In this document: positions 33,851-43,237 of the stretch, one piece after another | Numbering within the stretch: the first letter of the stretch is position 1 | How the letters are laid out: every line of letters starts with the position of its first letter | Assembly: GCA_963702105.1 (NCBI GenBank) | Contig: OY969712.1 | Coordinates: 3,782,001 to 3,846,000 of the forward strand | Reading direction: 5' to 3' | DNA from: ZC4RG20 sp963702105 | Lineage (GTDB): Bacteria > Pseudomonadota > Gammaproteobacteria > Steroidobacterales > Rariloculaceae | Length of the DNA: 64,000 nt | Position numbers and translations under genes: made by a program | The notes under the pieces: generated by a model | The model's input: only the letters and a program-made list of their open reading frames with translations | Database searches by the model: none | Told to the model about the DNA's origin: nothing

Positions 33851-35284
33851 ATGTCGATCGAAAGACAAGCCGTCGGCGCCCTACGCTGGGCCGGTCTCGC
33901 TCGCGTCGGCGCCCAGATCATCACCTCGAGCGTCACGCTCGTGGTGCTGCGGCTGCTCGCGCCGACCGACTATGGCTTAATGGCCATCGTCGGAGTGGTC
34001 CTCGGCATTCTCGGCAACATCGCCGAGCTCGGCTTGGGCGCCTCGGTCGTGCAGGCCGGGAGCCTCGAGACTGCAGACGCGCGCCGTCTCGCCGGCGCCG
34101 CCGTCCTCCTCAATCTCGGCATGGGCGTGCTGCTCGCGTCGAGCGCCCCGGCCATCGCGTGGATCTACGGCGAACCGCGCCTCGCGGCGCTGATCCGCGT
34201 CGCCAGCCTCCAGTTCGCCTGCAACGCCGCCATGACCGTTCCTCAGGCGCTGTTATATCGGAAAATGGAGTTCCGCGCCCTGGCCGGCATCGAGATTCTC
34301 CGGGCGGCTTTGGGCGGCGGCACGACGCTCGGCATGGCATTGGCGGGCTATGGAGTCTGGTCCCTCGTGATCGGCAACGTCGTCGCCGCCGGCGTGCAGG
34401 CGGCGCTTCTTCTGCGCCTCCGTTGCATCGTACCGGATTTCAGGCTCGCCGGCCTTTCGCGGCACTTGAGCTTCGGCGGAGCGATCACGCTGAGCCGCCT
34501 CCTCTGGCAGGTCGTCTACCAGTCCGATGCGCTCATCGGCGGCAGATTCCTGACGCCGGCCGGGCTCGGCCTGTATTCCGTATCGCTGCATTTCGCGACG
34601 CTGCCGATGCAAAAGATCATGGCAGTCATCAATCAGGTCGCGTTTCCGACCATCGCCCGATTGCAGATGGAGCCGGAGCGGCTACGCCGACGGCTCCTCG
34701 ATGCGAGCCGAGTATTGGCTCTGACGAGCGTTCCGGCCTTGTGGGGCCTCTCGTGCGTCGCCAAGGAGCTCGTCCCGCTGCTCATGGGCGAGAAGTGGTC
34801 GGGCGCGGTCGTGCCCTTTCGCGTGATTTGCCTCATCGTCCCGCTGCGAATGCAGACTTCGATACTCGCCACCTCGTTGATGGGTGTGGGCAAAGCGGGC
34901 ATCACCGTACAAAATGCGCTGATCAGCGCGGCCGTGCTGCCGAGCTGCTTTCTTCTCGGCGTGCAGTTCGGCGTCGCCGGGCTCGCGGCCTCCTGGGCCG
35001 CCGCGATCCCGCTCTCTGTGCTGCTCAACTTCAGGAGATCGGCCGCGGCCATAGGCGTCGGCGCAGCGGACATCCTGACGGCGGTCCGCACGCCGTTCCT
35101 CGCGGGAGCGGTCATGTACATGTGCATTGAAGCCGCCCGACTCGGTCTCCCGCCCTGGCCGGCGGCCGAAATGCTGCCGATACTCATCTCGTTAGGAGCC
35201 CTCTCTTATTCGATAGCTGCCTACGCGTTGGATCGTCGTCTGCCGGCCGAAATTCGGGGCTTCGTCAGCGCGTTGAGGGCTTGA
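33851..35284 (+). CDS. Polysaccharide flippase (Wzx/MOP superfamily)
   Basis: The 477-residue protein has 12-14 hydrophobic segments and the family opening MSIERQAVGALRWAGLARVG, then RLLAPTDYGLMAIVGVVLGI, the WzxC/lipopolysaccharide exporter pattern. An MGEKWSGAVVPFRVICLI loop also occurs in this group. It should move lipid-linked repeat units across the inner membrane. The start ATG was chosen because family similarity begins there. It is divergent from the CapA gene with about 40 bp between starts. A second flippase of the same type is at 39271-40767. Confidence 0.88.
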   Translation: MSIERQAVGALRWAGLARVGAQIITSSVTLVVLRLLAPTDYGLMAIVGVVLGILGNIAELGLGASVVQAGSLETADARRLAGAAVLLNLGMGVLLASSAPAIAWIYGEPRLAALIRVASLQFACNAAMTVPQALLYRKMEFRALAGIEILRAALGGGTTLGMALAGYGVWSLVIGNVVAAGVQAALLLRLRCIVPDFRLAGLSRHLSFGGAITLSRLLWQVVYQSDALIGGRFLTPAGLGLYSVSLHFATLPMQKIMAVINQVAFPTIARLQMEPERLRRRLLDASRVLALTSVPALWGLSCVAKELVPLLMGEKWSGAVVPFRVICLIVPLRMQTSILATSLMGVGKAGITVQNALISAAVLPSCFLLGVQFGVAGLAASWAAAIPLSVLLNFRRSAAAIGVGAADILTAVRTPFLAGAVMYMCIEAARLGLPPWPAAEMLPILISLGALSYSIAAYALDRRLPAEIRGFVSALRA

Positions 35285-35442
35285 CTTGGGGAGAACCTTC
35301 CTCTCCCGGTCCCGGACTGTGAACGGCGTCTCAGTTGGCGCTTGGCGCCACTTGCTGCCACGGCGATTGTCGGCTACGTTTTGCCGCTGGAGTGGTCAGC
35401 CCAGCGCCAGCGCGAAAACCGGGAAGGGACGAAGACCGGCTA

Positions 35443-35471
35443 TTGTGCATCGCCGAATATATTACTATAAG
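35443..35471 (+). promoter_or_regulatory. Sigma70-like promoter
   Basis: TTGTGC (35443-35448), a 17-bp spacer and TATAAG (35466-35471) lie in a locally AT-rich patch. It is about 50 bp before the gene starting at 35525, in the 240-bp gap after the flippase. Confidence 0.45.
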
Positions 35472-35524
35472 CGGCGGCGAAGGCTCGTCCAGGAACGCTG
35501 ACTGATCGAGCGGAGGCCCCCCGA

Positions 35525-36559
35525 GTGAATGCAGGCGTTTCCACGCGCCCCCAGGAGGAAGGGCACACCCTGGGCCGGCGCGCGGCCGACAAAGTGGGCG
35601 GGCGCCCTCGCGTGCGCGAGTATCTCGTCGCCCTGACGGCGAGCTTCTTCGGGCCGCGGCCCGTTCAGGCCGCGGAATGCGTTCCCGTGGATCAGTTGCC
35701 GGATCGGCTGTTCGACGTCCTCGTCAGGCGGGAATTTTGCTACCTGAGCAAGCGCCGCGTCGCACCGTACTATGCGGATTTCCTCCGCTGGGTCCGCCCC
35801 GCTGTCGCCCAAGCCGCGCCGATCGAGTTCTATTACGACATCGGCGGCGGCTACCACGCGAGCCTGCGCCCGAGCAGCGAACCGGTGTCGTTCGACGTCG
35901 GTCTCGCGGAGATTTTTCTGCTCCGGCAAATCCGAAAGTTCGCGATGAGGGCCGGCGCCATTTACGCCCCCGGCGTCCGTTTTCACCTCGTCGTCGATAA
36001 TCTGTGCGCCCACCTGATCAACGACATTCCCGTCGAGCGGACGCTCGGCTATTGCCGTGCCCTGCGGGAACTGGTCGAGGCCACTGCCATGGCGGACTGC
36101 GTCGACCTGCTCGTGGAGTCCGAGCACGTCGATGCCGGCGACTTCGAGAGAATACGGCTCCAGGACAGAATTCACGAGGAGCAGACCCAGGTCACGCTCG
36201 CGCAACATCGCAATGTGGAGCGTTTCCTAGGGCGTCCGTGCGAGGAGTCGGAGGCGCTCCAGCGGTGCATCCGGTACCGCGAGGTGTGCGCCGCCTCGGA
36301 GGCCTTGCTGGCGCCGCTGATCAAGGGCTTCCACTTGACGCAACGCGCGACGGCGTCGACGATGTGCTTCCGCGCATATCCGGGCGGGGACTCACGTATT
36401 CAGAGCGGCGAGGTGGCGCTGCGCAGCGACGCCGGATGGCAGCTCGGCCCCATCCTCCTGACCAGCGCGAACGTGGAGGAGTACCTGTGCTATCGGGATC
36501 GGCCGATGGAGGTCCTCCCCAAGGTCGTCAACCACGTCACATACGCAATTCCGATCTGA
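35525..36559 (+). CDS. Unrecognised protein, distantly Dit1/PvcA (isonitrile synthase)-like
   Basis: This 344-residue soluble protein is one I do not firmly recognise. The stretch LLRQIRKFAMRAGAIYAPGV followed by FHLVVDNLCAHLINDIPVER and a C-terminal RIQSGEVALRSDAGWQLGPI recalls the order of conserved blocks in Dit1/PvcA-type amino-acid isonitrile synthases. However, the usual DG/VFSD element is VVDNLCAHLI here. Eight Cys are present, but no CxxC cluster. It is followed after 10 bp by an Asn-synthetase homologue without Cys nucleophile, so the two likely work together on an amino-acid-derived group. Confidence 0.5.
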   Translation: MNAGVSTRPQEEGHTLGRRAADKVGGRPRVREYLVALTASFFGPRPVQAAECVPVDQLPDRLFDVLVRREFCYLSKRRVAPYYADFLRWVRPAVAQAAPIEFYYDIGGGYHASLRPSSEPVSFDVGLAEIFLLRQIRKFAMRAGAIYAPGVRFHLVVDNLCAHLINDIPVERTLGYCRALRELVEATAMADCVDLLVESEHVDAGDFERIRLQDRIHEEQTQVTLAQHRNVERFLGRPCEESEALQRCIRYREVCAASEALLAPLIKGFHLTQRATASTMCFRAYPGGDSRIQSGEVALRSDAGWQLGPILLTSANVEEYLCYRDRPMEVLPKVVNHVTYAIPI

Positions 36560-36569
36560 GCCGATCCGG

Positions 36570-38369
36570 ATGCAGCAGCCGTTCGCCGCGCGAAACCAAC
36601 CCGACCACGCGGCTCACTCGCCCGAGCCCCTGCAATTCAAGTTCGCGTGGCCGGCCGTCGGGCCGGCCGGCGAATGCGACAACTTCTTCCTCGGCATCTG
36701 GCACCCGTACCGGCCGCTGGCCGTTCAGTGGCCGAGCGGGCGAGCGGTGCACCACGTCGTCCGGCAGGGCCGCAACTGGCTCCTCGCGGGCGCCGTGTCC
36801 GAACGGCATGCGCCACCCCGGGCCTTGGTCCACGCCCGGGACGACGGCTCGACCGCCGTAGCGTTCCGCGGCTACCTGTGCTCGCCCGCCGTCCATTCGT
36901 ATTCGCCCGCCGAACGCCTGCTCGGATACTGGGAGCGCAACGCTCTCGCGGAGCACAACGGCGTCTTCTCGGCCGCCGTCGTCTCCGAGCACGGCGCCGC
37001 GCTGAGCCTCGTAAGCGACGTTCTCGGCTTCGGCCCGCTGTACTACCGCCACCTTGCCGGCGCGCTGCTCTTTGCGACGAACCCGCGATTTCTCGTGACC
37101 GGCAGCGATGCGCCCGACATGCTCGCCTGGCGGAGCATGCTCGAAGGCGGAGTCATCGGCGCCGACCGCAGTGTCACGAGCCAAGTGAATCGCTTACCGG
37201 CCGGCAAGGCGCTCGTCGCGACGGGAAGACAGCTGAAATTGACGAGCTGGCTCGAGCTCGAGGATCTCCCGCGAGGCGACCGGCCGCTCGACGAATCCGG
37301 CATCAGGGAAACCGAGACGGTCTTTCAGGAGGCCATGGACCGCTGCCTTGCGCTCGAGTCGCTGGACGTGCTCCTGCCGCTCAGCAGCGGACATGACAGC
37401 CGACGCATCCTGGCGTCGCTCGTAGACCGGCGAACGGCGTTCCAGGCCGTCACCGGTCGGGTCTTCCACAAGCGGCGCGATCTCGACGCGCGCTTCGCCG
37501 CCGAGATGGCGCGGCACTTCGGGTTTCGACACTCGATTGTCGAAACCGCCACGCCCGCCGAATACGTGCGGCAAGACAAGGTCCGGCGACTGCTCGCGGA
37601 CGCCGAATCCGGCATGCACTCATGGGTGCCGGGCTTCGTCGAGGGTCTGCCGGCAAGCCCGGCGATGGTGTTCGATGGGATCGCCGGAGACATCTTGGGC
37701 AACCCGGGGTATCGACTACCGGCCCTTTACGACTCCACGGCCCGCGACGTGGAAATCATCTTGAGCGCGACGCTGCCGGTCGGGCACGATCAGACGCTGA
37801 ACCCCGCCGCCTGGCCGCAGCGCGAGCGCGCCCTCGAGGACTTGAGAACGTACCTTCGAAGCTTGCCCCAAAGAGTCAACTTGGCGGAGTTCGCGTTCTT
37901 GCTTCTGCGCCAACGCCGTTCGGCGGCGCTATGGTCCCAACAGCTGCTTCCGGCCGGCTATGTTCCCGTCTGCCCCTTTCTGGACCTAGAATATGTCAGG
38001 CTATTGTTGTCGTTTCGGCCGCAGGACAAGCACCTCATCGTCCTGCAGCGGCGTTGCCTCGCGGTGTTCTGGCCCGAGTACGCGCGGTTTCCGGGCACAC
38101 GTGACATCCCGCCCGACGCTTCTCAGCGCTCGGCGCGACCCGATAGGGAGGCGGGTTTCCGGTGCCTGCAGACCATGCTCAGCGAGATCAGGTCAAGCGG
38201 GGGCGACGCGCGGCTGCGCTACCTCCTTTCGTCCCGAGGACGTATGCTTTTGCGAGGCGCTCGCGTGAGCCGGCGAGTTGCTGCGATGGCAGGGTGGCGG
38301 CTGCAGGGCATATTAGAGCTTTCAGCGAGGGAGTGCGCCCGACCGGGGTGTTGGAAGAACATATCGTAA
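36570..38369 (+). CDS. Asparagine synthetase-like protein lacking the glutaminase Cys
   Basis: The 599-residue protein has a degenerate N-terminal amidotransferase-like domain (about 20-215: HNGVFSAAVVSEHGAALSLV, VLGFGPLYYRHLAGALLFAT). A PP-loop synthetase domain follows, with LLPLSSGHDSRRILASLVD. There is no Met-Cys start, so ammonia is not generated from glutamine. The SSGHDSR loop, in place of SGGxDS, resembles that of the homologue at 2122-3996 (TGGIDSR). It follows the 35525 gene at 10-bp spacing, apparently co-transcribed, inside a polysaccharide region. It probably amidates or ligates an amine to a uronate or peptide carboxylate; the exact role is unknown. Confidence 0.75.
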   Translation: MQQPFAARNQPDHAAHSPEPLQFKFAWPAVGPAGECDNFFLGIWHPYRPLAVQWPSGRAVHHVVRQGRNWLLAGAVSERHAPPRALVHARDDGSTAVAFRGYLCSPAVHSYSPAERLLGYWERNALAEHNGVFSAAVVSEHGAALSLVSDVLGFGPLYYRHLAGALLFATNPRFLVTGSDAPDMLAWRSMLEGGVIGADRSVTSQVNRLPAGKALVATGRQLKLTSWLELEDLPRGDRPLDESGIRETETVFQEAMDRCLALESLDVLLPLSSGHDSRRILASLVDRRTAFQAVTGRVFHKRRDLDARFAAEMARHFGFRHSIVETATPAEYVRQDKVRRLLADAESGMHSWVPGFVEGLPASPAMVFDGIAGDILGNPGYRLPALYDSTARDVEIILSATLPVGHDQTLNPAAWPQRERALEDLRTYLRSLPQRVNLAEFAFLLLRQRRSAALWSQQLLPAGYVPVCPFLDLEYVRLLLSFRPQDKHLIVLQRRCLAVFWPEYARFPGTRDIPPDASQRSARPDREAGFRCLQTMLSEIRSSGGDARLRYLLSSRGRMLLRGARVSRRVAAMAGWRLQGILELSARECARPGCWKNIS

Positions 38370-38467
38370 CTCGCGCGCGCTCGCGTAACCTCCGGACCCG
38401 GGTGGCCCGATCATGATTCGATGGGAAATCGCGCGCGAACGAACAAACGGCTCGAGGTAGTAGCCCC

Positions 38468-39217
38468 ATGCTGGCACGGACGATGCGAAGGGCCCTGGAA
38501 CGGATTCTGCGGTATCGGGGATACGAGCTCAAAGAGATAGGCATGCCTTTGCGCGGCTTCGAGCAGAGCCTCGAGCACGCAAAGTCGGCCGGTATCGCGC
38601 CGAAAACGGTAATCGACATCGGCGTAGGCCGAGGCACCCCTTGGCTCTACGAAGCCTTCCCGGACGCGAAGCTCGTGCTTTTCGAGCCCCTCGCGATCTT
38701 TAATGCCGATCTGGACGGCATCGCGGCTCGCTATGGCGCCGACGTGCATCGCGTCGCCCTGGGTAACGCGCGCGGAACGGCCAGCTTCAACCTGAACGTC
38801 GACGCGCCGACGAGCTCTTCCCTTCTCGAAATGGACGCGACGTATTCCAACTTGGCCGTACACAGCACATTTGCGCGCCAGACCGTGCCAGTAGAGACGC
38901 TGGACGGTCTCAACACTTACGAGCCGCCTTACCTCCTCAAGCTCGACGTCGAGAGTGCCGAGCTCGACGTCCTGGACGGCGCCGGGGAGACTTTGCAGAA
39001 CACCAACTTCTTGATCGCTGAGATCTCAGTCATGCGTCGAATGCAGGAGGGGCCGACGTTCGCCGAAGTCATCGCGTACCTCGACGATCGTGGCTACGAG
39101 CTTTTCGACATCCCGTCGATGTCACAGGTCAAAGGCAACGGGCGGTTGGTTTACCTGGATGCGGCGTTCGTGAGAAAGGGCGCCAATATTGCGCCGGAGG
39201 TCTCGGTCCAGGAGTGA
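38468..39217 (+). CDS. FkbM-family methyltransferase
   Basis: The 249-residue SAM-dependent methyltransferase has the FkbM pattern: KTVIDIGVGRGTPWLYEAFP (motif I), LVLFEPLAIFNADL, VALGNARGTASFNLN, and the diagnostic LLKLDVESAELDVLDGAGET. It methylates hydroxyls of sugars or lipids, in keeping with the surrounding polysaccharide genes. It follows the Asn-synthetase homologue by about 100 bp. Confidence 0.88.
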   Translation: MLARTMRRALERILRYRGYELKEIGMPLRGFEQSLEHAKSAGIAPKTVIDIGVGRGTPWLYEAFPDAKLVLFEPLAIFNADLDGIAARYGADVHRVALGNARGTASFNLNVDAPTSSSLLEMDATYSNLAVHSTFARQTVPVETLDGLNTYEPPYLLKLDVESAELDVLDGAGETLQNTNFLIAEISVMRRMQEGPTFAEVIAYLDDRGYELFDIPSMSQVKGNGRLVYLDAAFVRKGANIAPEVSVQE

Positions 39218-39270
39218 TCTGACCCGAGGGGTTTTATACCCGTGAGTAACCCCGTCGGAACACTGCAGGG

Positions 39271-40767
39271 CTAGCTCGGCGCTTCATATGATTCCACGGC
39301 CTTTATCGGGAAGACCTTGCGAAGCAGGACGAGCGACAAACGGTACTCCGCGCTTTTCGGCTTTCCGGCGAGAAGCCAAAGCACCACGGTAACAGCAGCG
39401 TACGCAACTGCGCCGATGGGCACCAGTATAGCCAGCTTCGCGACCGCCCCAAGATGCATCGGAAGGGACCTCATGACGTAGATAACGGCGCCGTACAATC
39501 CGAGTCCGCCGGCAATGGGTCGCCAAAGCACGTTCACCAGCGCCAGCAGCCCAATATCGATTTCGCGGGAAACGAGGAAGAACGTCATCGGCGCAGCCAG
39601 CGTGAAGGCGCCGAGGTAGGCAACGGCCACACCCTTAGGGCCCTCCGCGATTCCGAGAGGAATGCTGCTCCCGAGAAGCAATACGACTGTCACCGCCTCC
39701 ATCAGCGCTATCAGGTACGGCTTCCCCCTGGCGTTGAAGACCGAGGCGCTGTTCGTCTGGAGGGCATTGATCCCGCCAAATATAGCGAGAATCTTGACGA
39801 GCGGCGCGGCGGCGACCCACTTGGCGCCCAGGAAGGCGCCGACTAGAGGCACCGCTACGGCGGTAATACCCGAGCTTGCGGGCACGGCAATGAACGCGAC
39901 GATTGCCAGGACATCGAGGTAACTTGCCCGTAACAAAGAGACGTTTCCCGCGAGCTTGGCGTATCCAGGAAAGACTGCGCGGTTGATCGGCGCCACCAAC
40001 TCCGTGGTGGGCAGCGTCGATATCTCGAACGCAACGTTGAAGAGTCCGAGCGCGGACGTGCCCGAAAGACGGCCGACCACGAAATCGGGCGATCTAAGAC
40101 GCAGAAAACCAAAGCCGTTATTGAGAATCAGCCACTTCGAGAAGCTCAGCATTTCTGCCGCGGCAGAGAGCCCCAGGCGGGGCCGGAAAGGATGAATGAG
40201 ATACGTGAGGATCACCCCAAAAACGTTGGATGCCGCAATGCCGATAACCAAAGCCCAATAGGTCCTGAGGTAGAAGGCCAAGGGCAACGTGATCACCATC
40301 CCAACGATCTTCTGCGAGACCATCAGGAGAAAATCCCTTCGGAAATCCAATTCCTTTCGAAAATTTACGACACCGTTGTTCTCGAATCCCTTGGCGAAGA
40401 ACCCGGCCGCCAGCACATAGATGACGGCCTTGAGGCGGGGCTCTCGATAGAAAGCCGCGGCGGGATGCGCAAGCGCGACCAGCACGACCGTGAGAATCGC
40501 GTAAAACATCACGTTCAATGTCCACGCGGTATCGAAGTGACGGCGGTCGGCATTTTGATTTTGGATTAGGGGAACATCGAAGCTGAAGGCGGTCGCCAAT
40601 TCGAGAAATGCCACAATGGAAGTCGCCATGGCAACCAGCCCAAAGTCGGCTGGAACCAGCAGCCGCGCCATGATTATCGTACTGATGAGGCCCAAGCCTC
40701 GAATGGAGACTCGCATGAGGCCCGTCCAGACGGCCCCGCTCGCCATTTTGCGGTTCAGATCGCGCAT
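39271..40767 (-). CDS. Polysaccharide flippase (Wzx/MOP superfamily), second copy
   Basis: The 498-residue multi-spanning membrane protein starts MRDLNRKMASGAVWTGLMRV and has LVPADFGLVAMATSIVAFLE, the same opening and RLLxPxDFGL element as the flippase at 33851. ATG 40767 was chosen because it lies just after the stop of the upstream hydrolase gene and matches the family start. It probably exports lipid-linked oligosaccharide. Two diverged copies suggest two glycan repeat units or a combined locus. Confidence 0.88.
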   Translation of the reverse strand: MRDLNRKMASGAVWTGLMRVSIRGLGLISTIIMARLLVPADFGLVAMATSIVAFLELATAFSFDVPLIQNQNADRRHFDTAWTLNVMFYAILTVVLVALAHPAAAFYREPRLKAVIYVLAAGFFAKGFENNGVVNFRKELDFRRDFLLMVSQKIVGMVITLPLAFYLRTYWALVIGIAASNVFGVILTYLIHPFRPRLGLSAAAEMLSFSKWLILNNGFGFLRLRSPDFVVGRLSGTSALGLFNVAFEISTLPTTELVAPINRAVFPGYAKLAGNVSLLRASYLDVLAIVAFIAVPASSGITAVAVPLVGAFLGAKWVAAAPLVKILAIFGGINALQTNSASVFNARGKPYLIALMEAVTVVLLLGSSIPLGIAEGPKGVAVAYLGAFTLAAPMTFFLVSREIDIGLLALVNVLWRPIAGGLGLYGAVIYVMRSLPMHLGAVAKLAILVPIGAVAYAAVTVVLWLLAGKPKSAEYRLSLVLLRKVFPIKAVESYEAPS

Positions 40768-40772
40768 CGGCT

Positions 40773-41648
40773 CTAGAGAGTGTGTTCCGGCCGCGGTACT
40801 GCCTGCTCTAGCCACGCGATGCACTCATCCAGTGCGGCATCCAAGTGCGCACGCCTTGAAAAGGTATGGTCGGCTTCCAGCAATGTTCGCAGGAGAACTT
40901 TCGGCCCACCGGTGGCCCGCTTCCATGCCTTCGATTTGCCATTCAAATCCATGAACTCCTGAGCAGTCAGGTCGCGACCGCTGATCAAGAACAACACCTC
41001 GCCGTCGAAGTTTTGCAGGCCGGCCTGCATCCTGTCGACGAACGTCGGGGCCTCGCGCGTTTCGGAGCCTGTCCGGCCCTCCGTCGACCGGCGCGCAGAC
41101 AGCAGCTTCGTTGCAACGTCTCGGAGCGAGTTTCGCATCTGAAACTTGCCCGAAAGTACTTTTCCCCAGAAGGCTCTTGTGAGCAGTCTCTGAAGGTAGT
41201 AGTGGCGAAGATAGGAACGGGCCTCCCCTTGGGTCGTCCGAGCCCAGGGGTTGAGAAGCACCAGCCCCGCTACCCACGGATCGCGGTCGCAATACATCAT
41301 AATCGCGGATGCCGCGTCACAAAGACCGAGCAGAACACCGGCCTCAAGTCTCGGCAGCCTCGCCTTAAAATGATTGATCGCGCTGGCTATGTCTTCCCCA
41401 ATGGCCTCAAATGTTCTCGACCCGCCGCCGCTATCCCCCATTCCTCGGTAGTCAAACCGTAGAACGGGATAGCCAGCGGCCGCGATACGACGAGCCATCA
41501 ATACGAACTGGCGGTGACTACCAACACGGTACTGGGGTCCGCCGACGACGATGATGACCCCAACCCGCCTCTCGGCCGCGTGCAATATTCCAAGGAGTTC
41601 CTCCCCCGAACAATCCAAAATCTCTGCCGTCTCCGTCTTCCCGGCCAT
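40773..41648 (-). CDS. Hydrolase 1, exosortase A system-associated
   Basis: The 291-residue alpha/beta-hydrolase-fold protein has the family signature VIIVVGGPQYRVGSHRQFVL, then VLRFDYRGMGDSGG, GVLLGLCDAASAIMMY in place of the usual GXSXG elbow, and a C-terminal EADHTFSRRAH His. This subfamily occurs almost only in PEP-CTERM/exosortase A polysaccharide loci. The nucleophile position reads GLCDAA, so the Ser is Cys. The frame is open upstream to 41867, but family homology begins about 10 residues after the ATG at 41648. It ends 5 bp before the flippase start. Confidence 0.85.
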   Translation of the reverse strand: MAGKTETAEILDCSGEELLGILHAAERRVGVIIVVGGPQYRVGSHRQFVLMARRIAAAGYPVLRFDYRGMGDSGGGSRTFEAIGEDIASAINHFKARLPRLEAGVLLGLCDAASAIMMYCDRDPWVAGLVLLNPWARTTQGEARSYLRHYYLQRLLTRAFWGKVLSGKFQMRNSLRDVATKLLSARRSTEGRTGSETREAPTFVDRMQAGLQNFDGEVLFLISGRDLTAQEFMDLNGKSKAWKRATGGPKVLLRTLLEADHTFSRRAHLDAALDECIAWLEQAVPRPEHTL

Positions 41649-42033
41649 CAAACGTTCGCTGCTCCCAGGCACCCGACTGCCCTTTTCGGCGCTGCGCACT
41701 ACGCCTGGTAAGGGCAGCGCGCCCTGCTCTTCCTTATCTCCTTTACCTCGTAGCAACTTGTCAAGCTCGTGCCGGGCTTCCAGGTGGCTATGATGCGCCA
41801 TTTCTCCCCGGCCTGTCTCCGAACTCAGTTCCCGTCTTGTGGATCGACCTTCGCTTAATCTCTCCATCCGCGTTGTTCAATCCGGTCAAGCCTCTCCGTT
41901 GATGAAGCCCTAGCGACCATCGACGATCGCGCCCCCAAACCGTCACACTAATAGAGCTGGCGTGAATGTGATCACACCGCCTTGAAACCTTTTGTGGCAC
42001 ACTTCGTAGTTTGGAGCCGCCACCCTCGAAACC

Positions 42034-43152
42034 ATGCACGTCACGGTCTATGAATCCCTGCTCGACATTCCCAGCTCGTTCGCCTGGAGACTCCGCTACC
42101 CGAACCAAAAAAACTTCTTCCTTACCCTCGATTGGTTTACATGCATCTACGAGACCGTTTTAGCATCGTCTGTTTCGCCGCGCATATACACCATCGTAGA
42201 TGGAGGAGGCACTCCGATCGCTGCGATGATTTGCGGAGCTAACAGGCGGACGCGAACGCTCGTGAGCATGACGAATTTCTACACCTTGGAATTCGCTCCG
42301 GTAATGCTGTCCGATCGCGTTTCGTCGCGAATCGTACTGCAGGAAATCTTCGATCACGTACGTCGCGAAAAGCCTCGGTGGAACGTGCTGGATTTCCGCC
42401 TTCTGCCAGCCGACTTTATCCGGAGCTCGGCCTTCGTGGACTGCCTCGAGAACAGAGGCTTCTTCGCGCACACTTTCCTTCAATACGAGAACTGGTTCCT
42501 GCGCGCCGAGGGTCGGGACTTCGATACATATTTTGCTGGGCGCTCATCCAAACTTCGCAACACGCTGGCAAAAAAGGCAAAGCGGCTGCGTAAGTCACAC
42601 GAACACGAATTCAGATTGTACACCGACGCGTCCATAGACCTTGAAGCCGCTACGAAGGCCTACACTGAAATCTACCGCAGGAGGTGGAAGCACTCAGAGC
42701 CGGTTCCAGAGTTCATACCTAAACTCATTGGCTGCTGTGCTGCACTCGGAATTCTTCGTCTCGGAATCCTGTATGTCGATTCGAAAGCGTGCGCGGCGCA
42801 ATTTTGGATCACGACCGCGAGCAAAGCCATGATCTACAAGCTGGCGCACGACGGACAGTATGGAGATCTCTCGCCCGGGTCCCTCCTATCCAAACATATG
42901 TTCAGGCACGCTTTCGAAGTCGACCGTGTCACGGAGATCGACTACGGCGTCGGAAGCGAGACTTATAAGAGGGAGTGGGTAGACTCGATGAGGCTCGTCG
43001 AAGGAGTGCGAGCCTTCAATACAAAAACCGTGAGAGGCGCGGCTCTCGCTGCGAGCGAAAAAGTGAAGATGGTCTTGAAGCGTGGCTCACTTGATGCAGG
43101 TGCGGTTCGGAATGCGTTCTCCGGGTCCGGCCGCAGCATCGTCCACGTGTAG
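42034..43152 (+). CDS. FemAB/CelD-type GNAT acyltransferase
   Basis: The 372-residue protein carries the BioF2/CelD-like GNAT domain in its second half (YFAGRSSKLRNTLAKKAKRL, AYTEIYRRRWKHSEPVPEFI, DYGVGSETYKREWVDSM). This is the pattern found in polysaccharide-locus acyltransferases. It probably transfers an acyl or aminoacyl group to a sugar. It starts an AT-richer plus-strand run of five genes (42034-47735). Confidence 0.8.
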   Translation: MHVTVYESLLDIPSSFAWRLRYPNQKNFFLTLDWFTCIYETVLASSVSPRIYTIVDGGGTPIAAMICGANRRTRTLVSMTNFYTLEFAPVMLSDRVSSRIVLQEIFDHVRREKPRWNVLDFRLLPADFIRSSAFVDCLENRGFFAHTFLQYENWFLRAEGRDFDTYFAGRSSKLRNTLAKKAKRLRKSHEHEFRLYTDASIDLEAATKAYTEIYRRRWKHSEPVPEFIPKLIGCCAALGILRLGILYVDSKACAAQFWITTASKAMIYKLAHDGQYGDLSPGSLLSKHMFRHAFEVDRVTEIDYGVGSETYKREWVDSMRLVEGVRAFNTKTVRGAALAASEKVKMVLKRGSLDAGAVRNAFSGSGRSIVHV

Positions 43153-43237
43153 CGGCTGTTTATGGCGGACGCCGGAAGAGTATGACCAAATATTTTCGCG
43201 GGTCGAATCGTGCCGCATTCAATCTGGAGCGCGAGGG

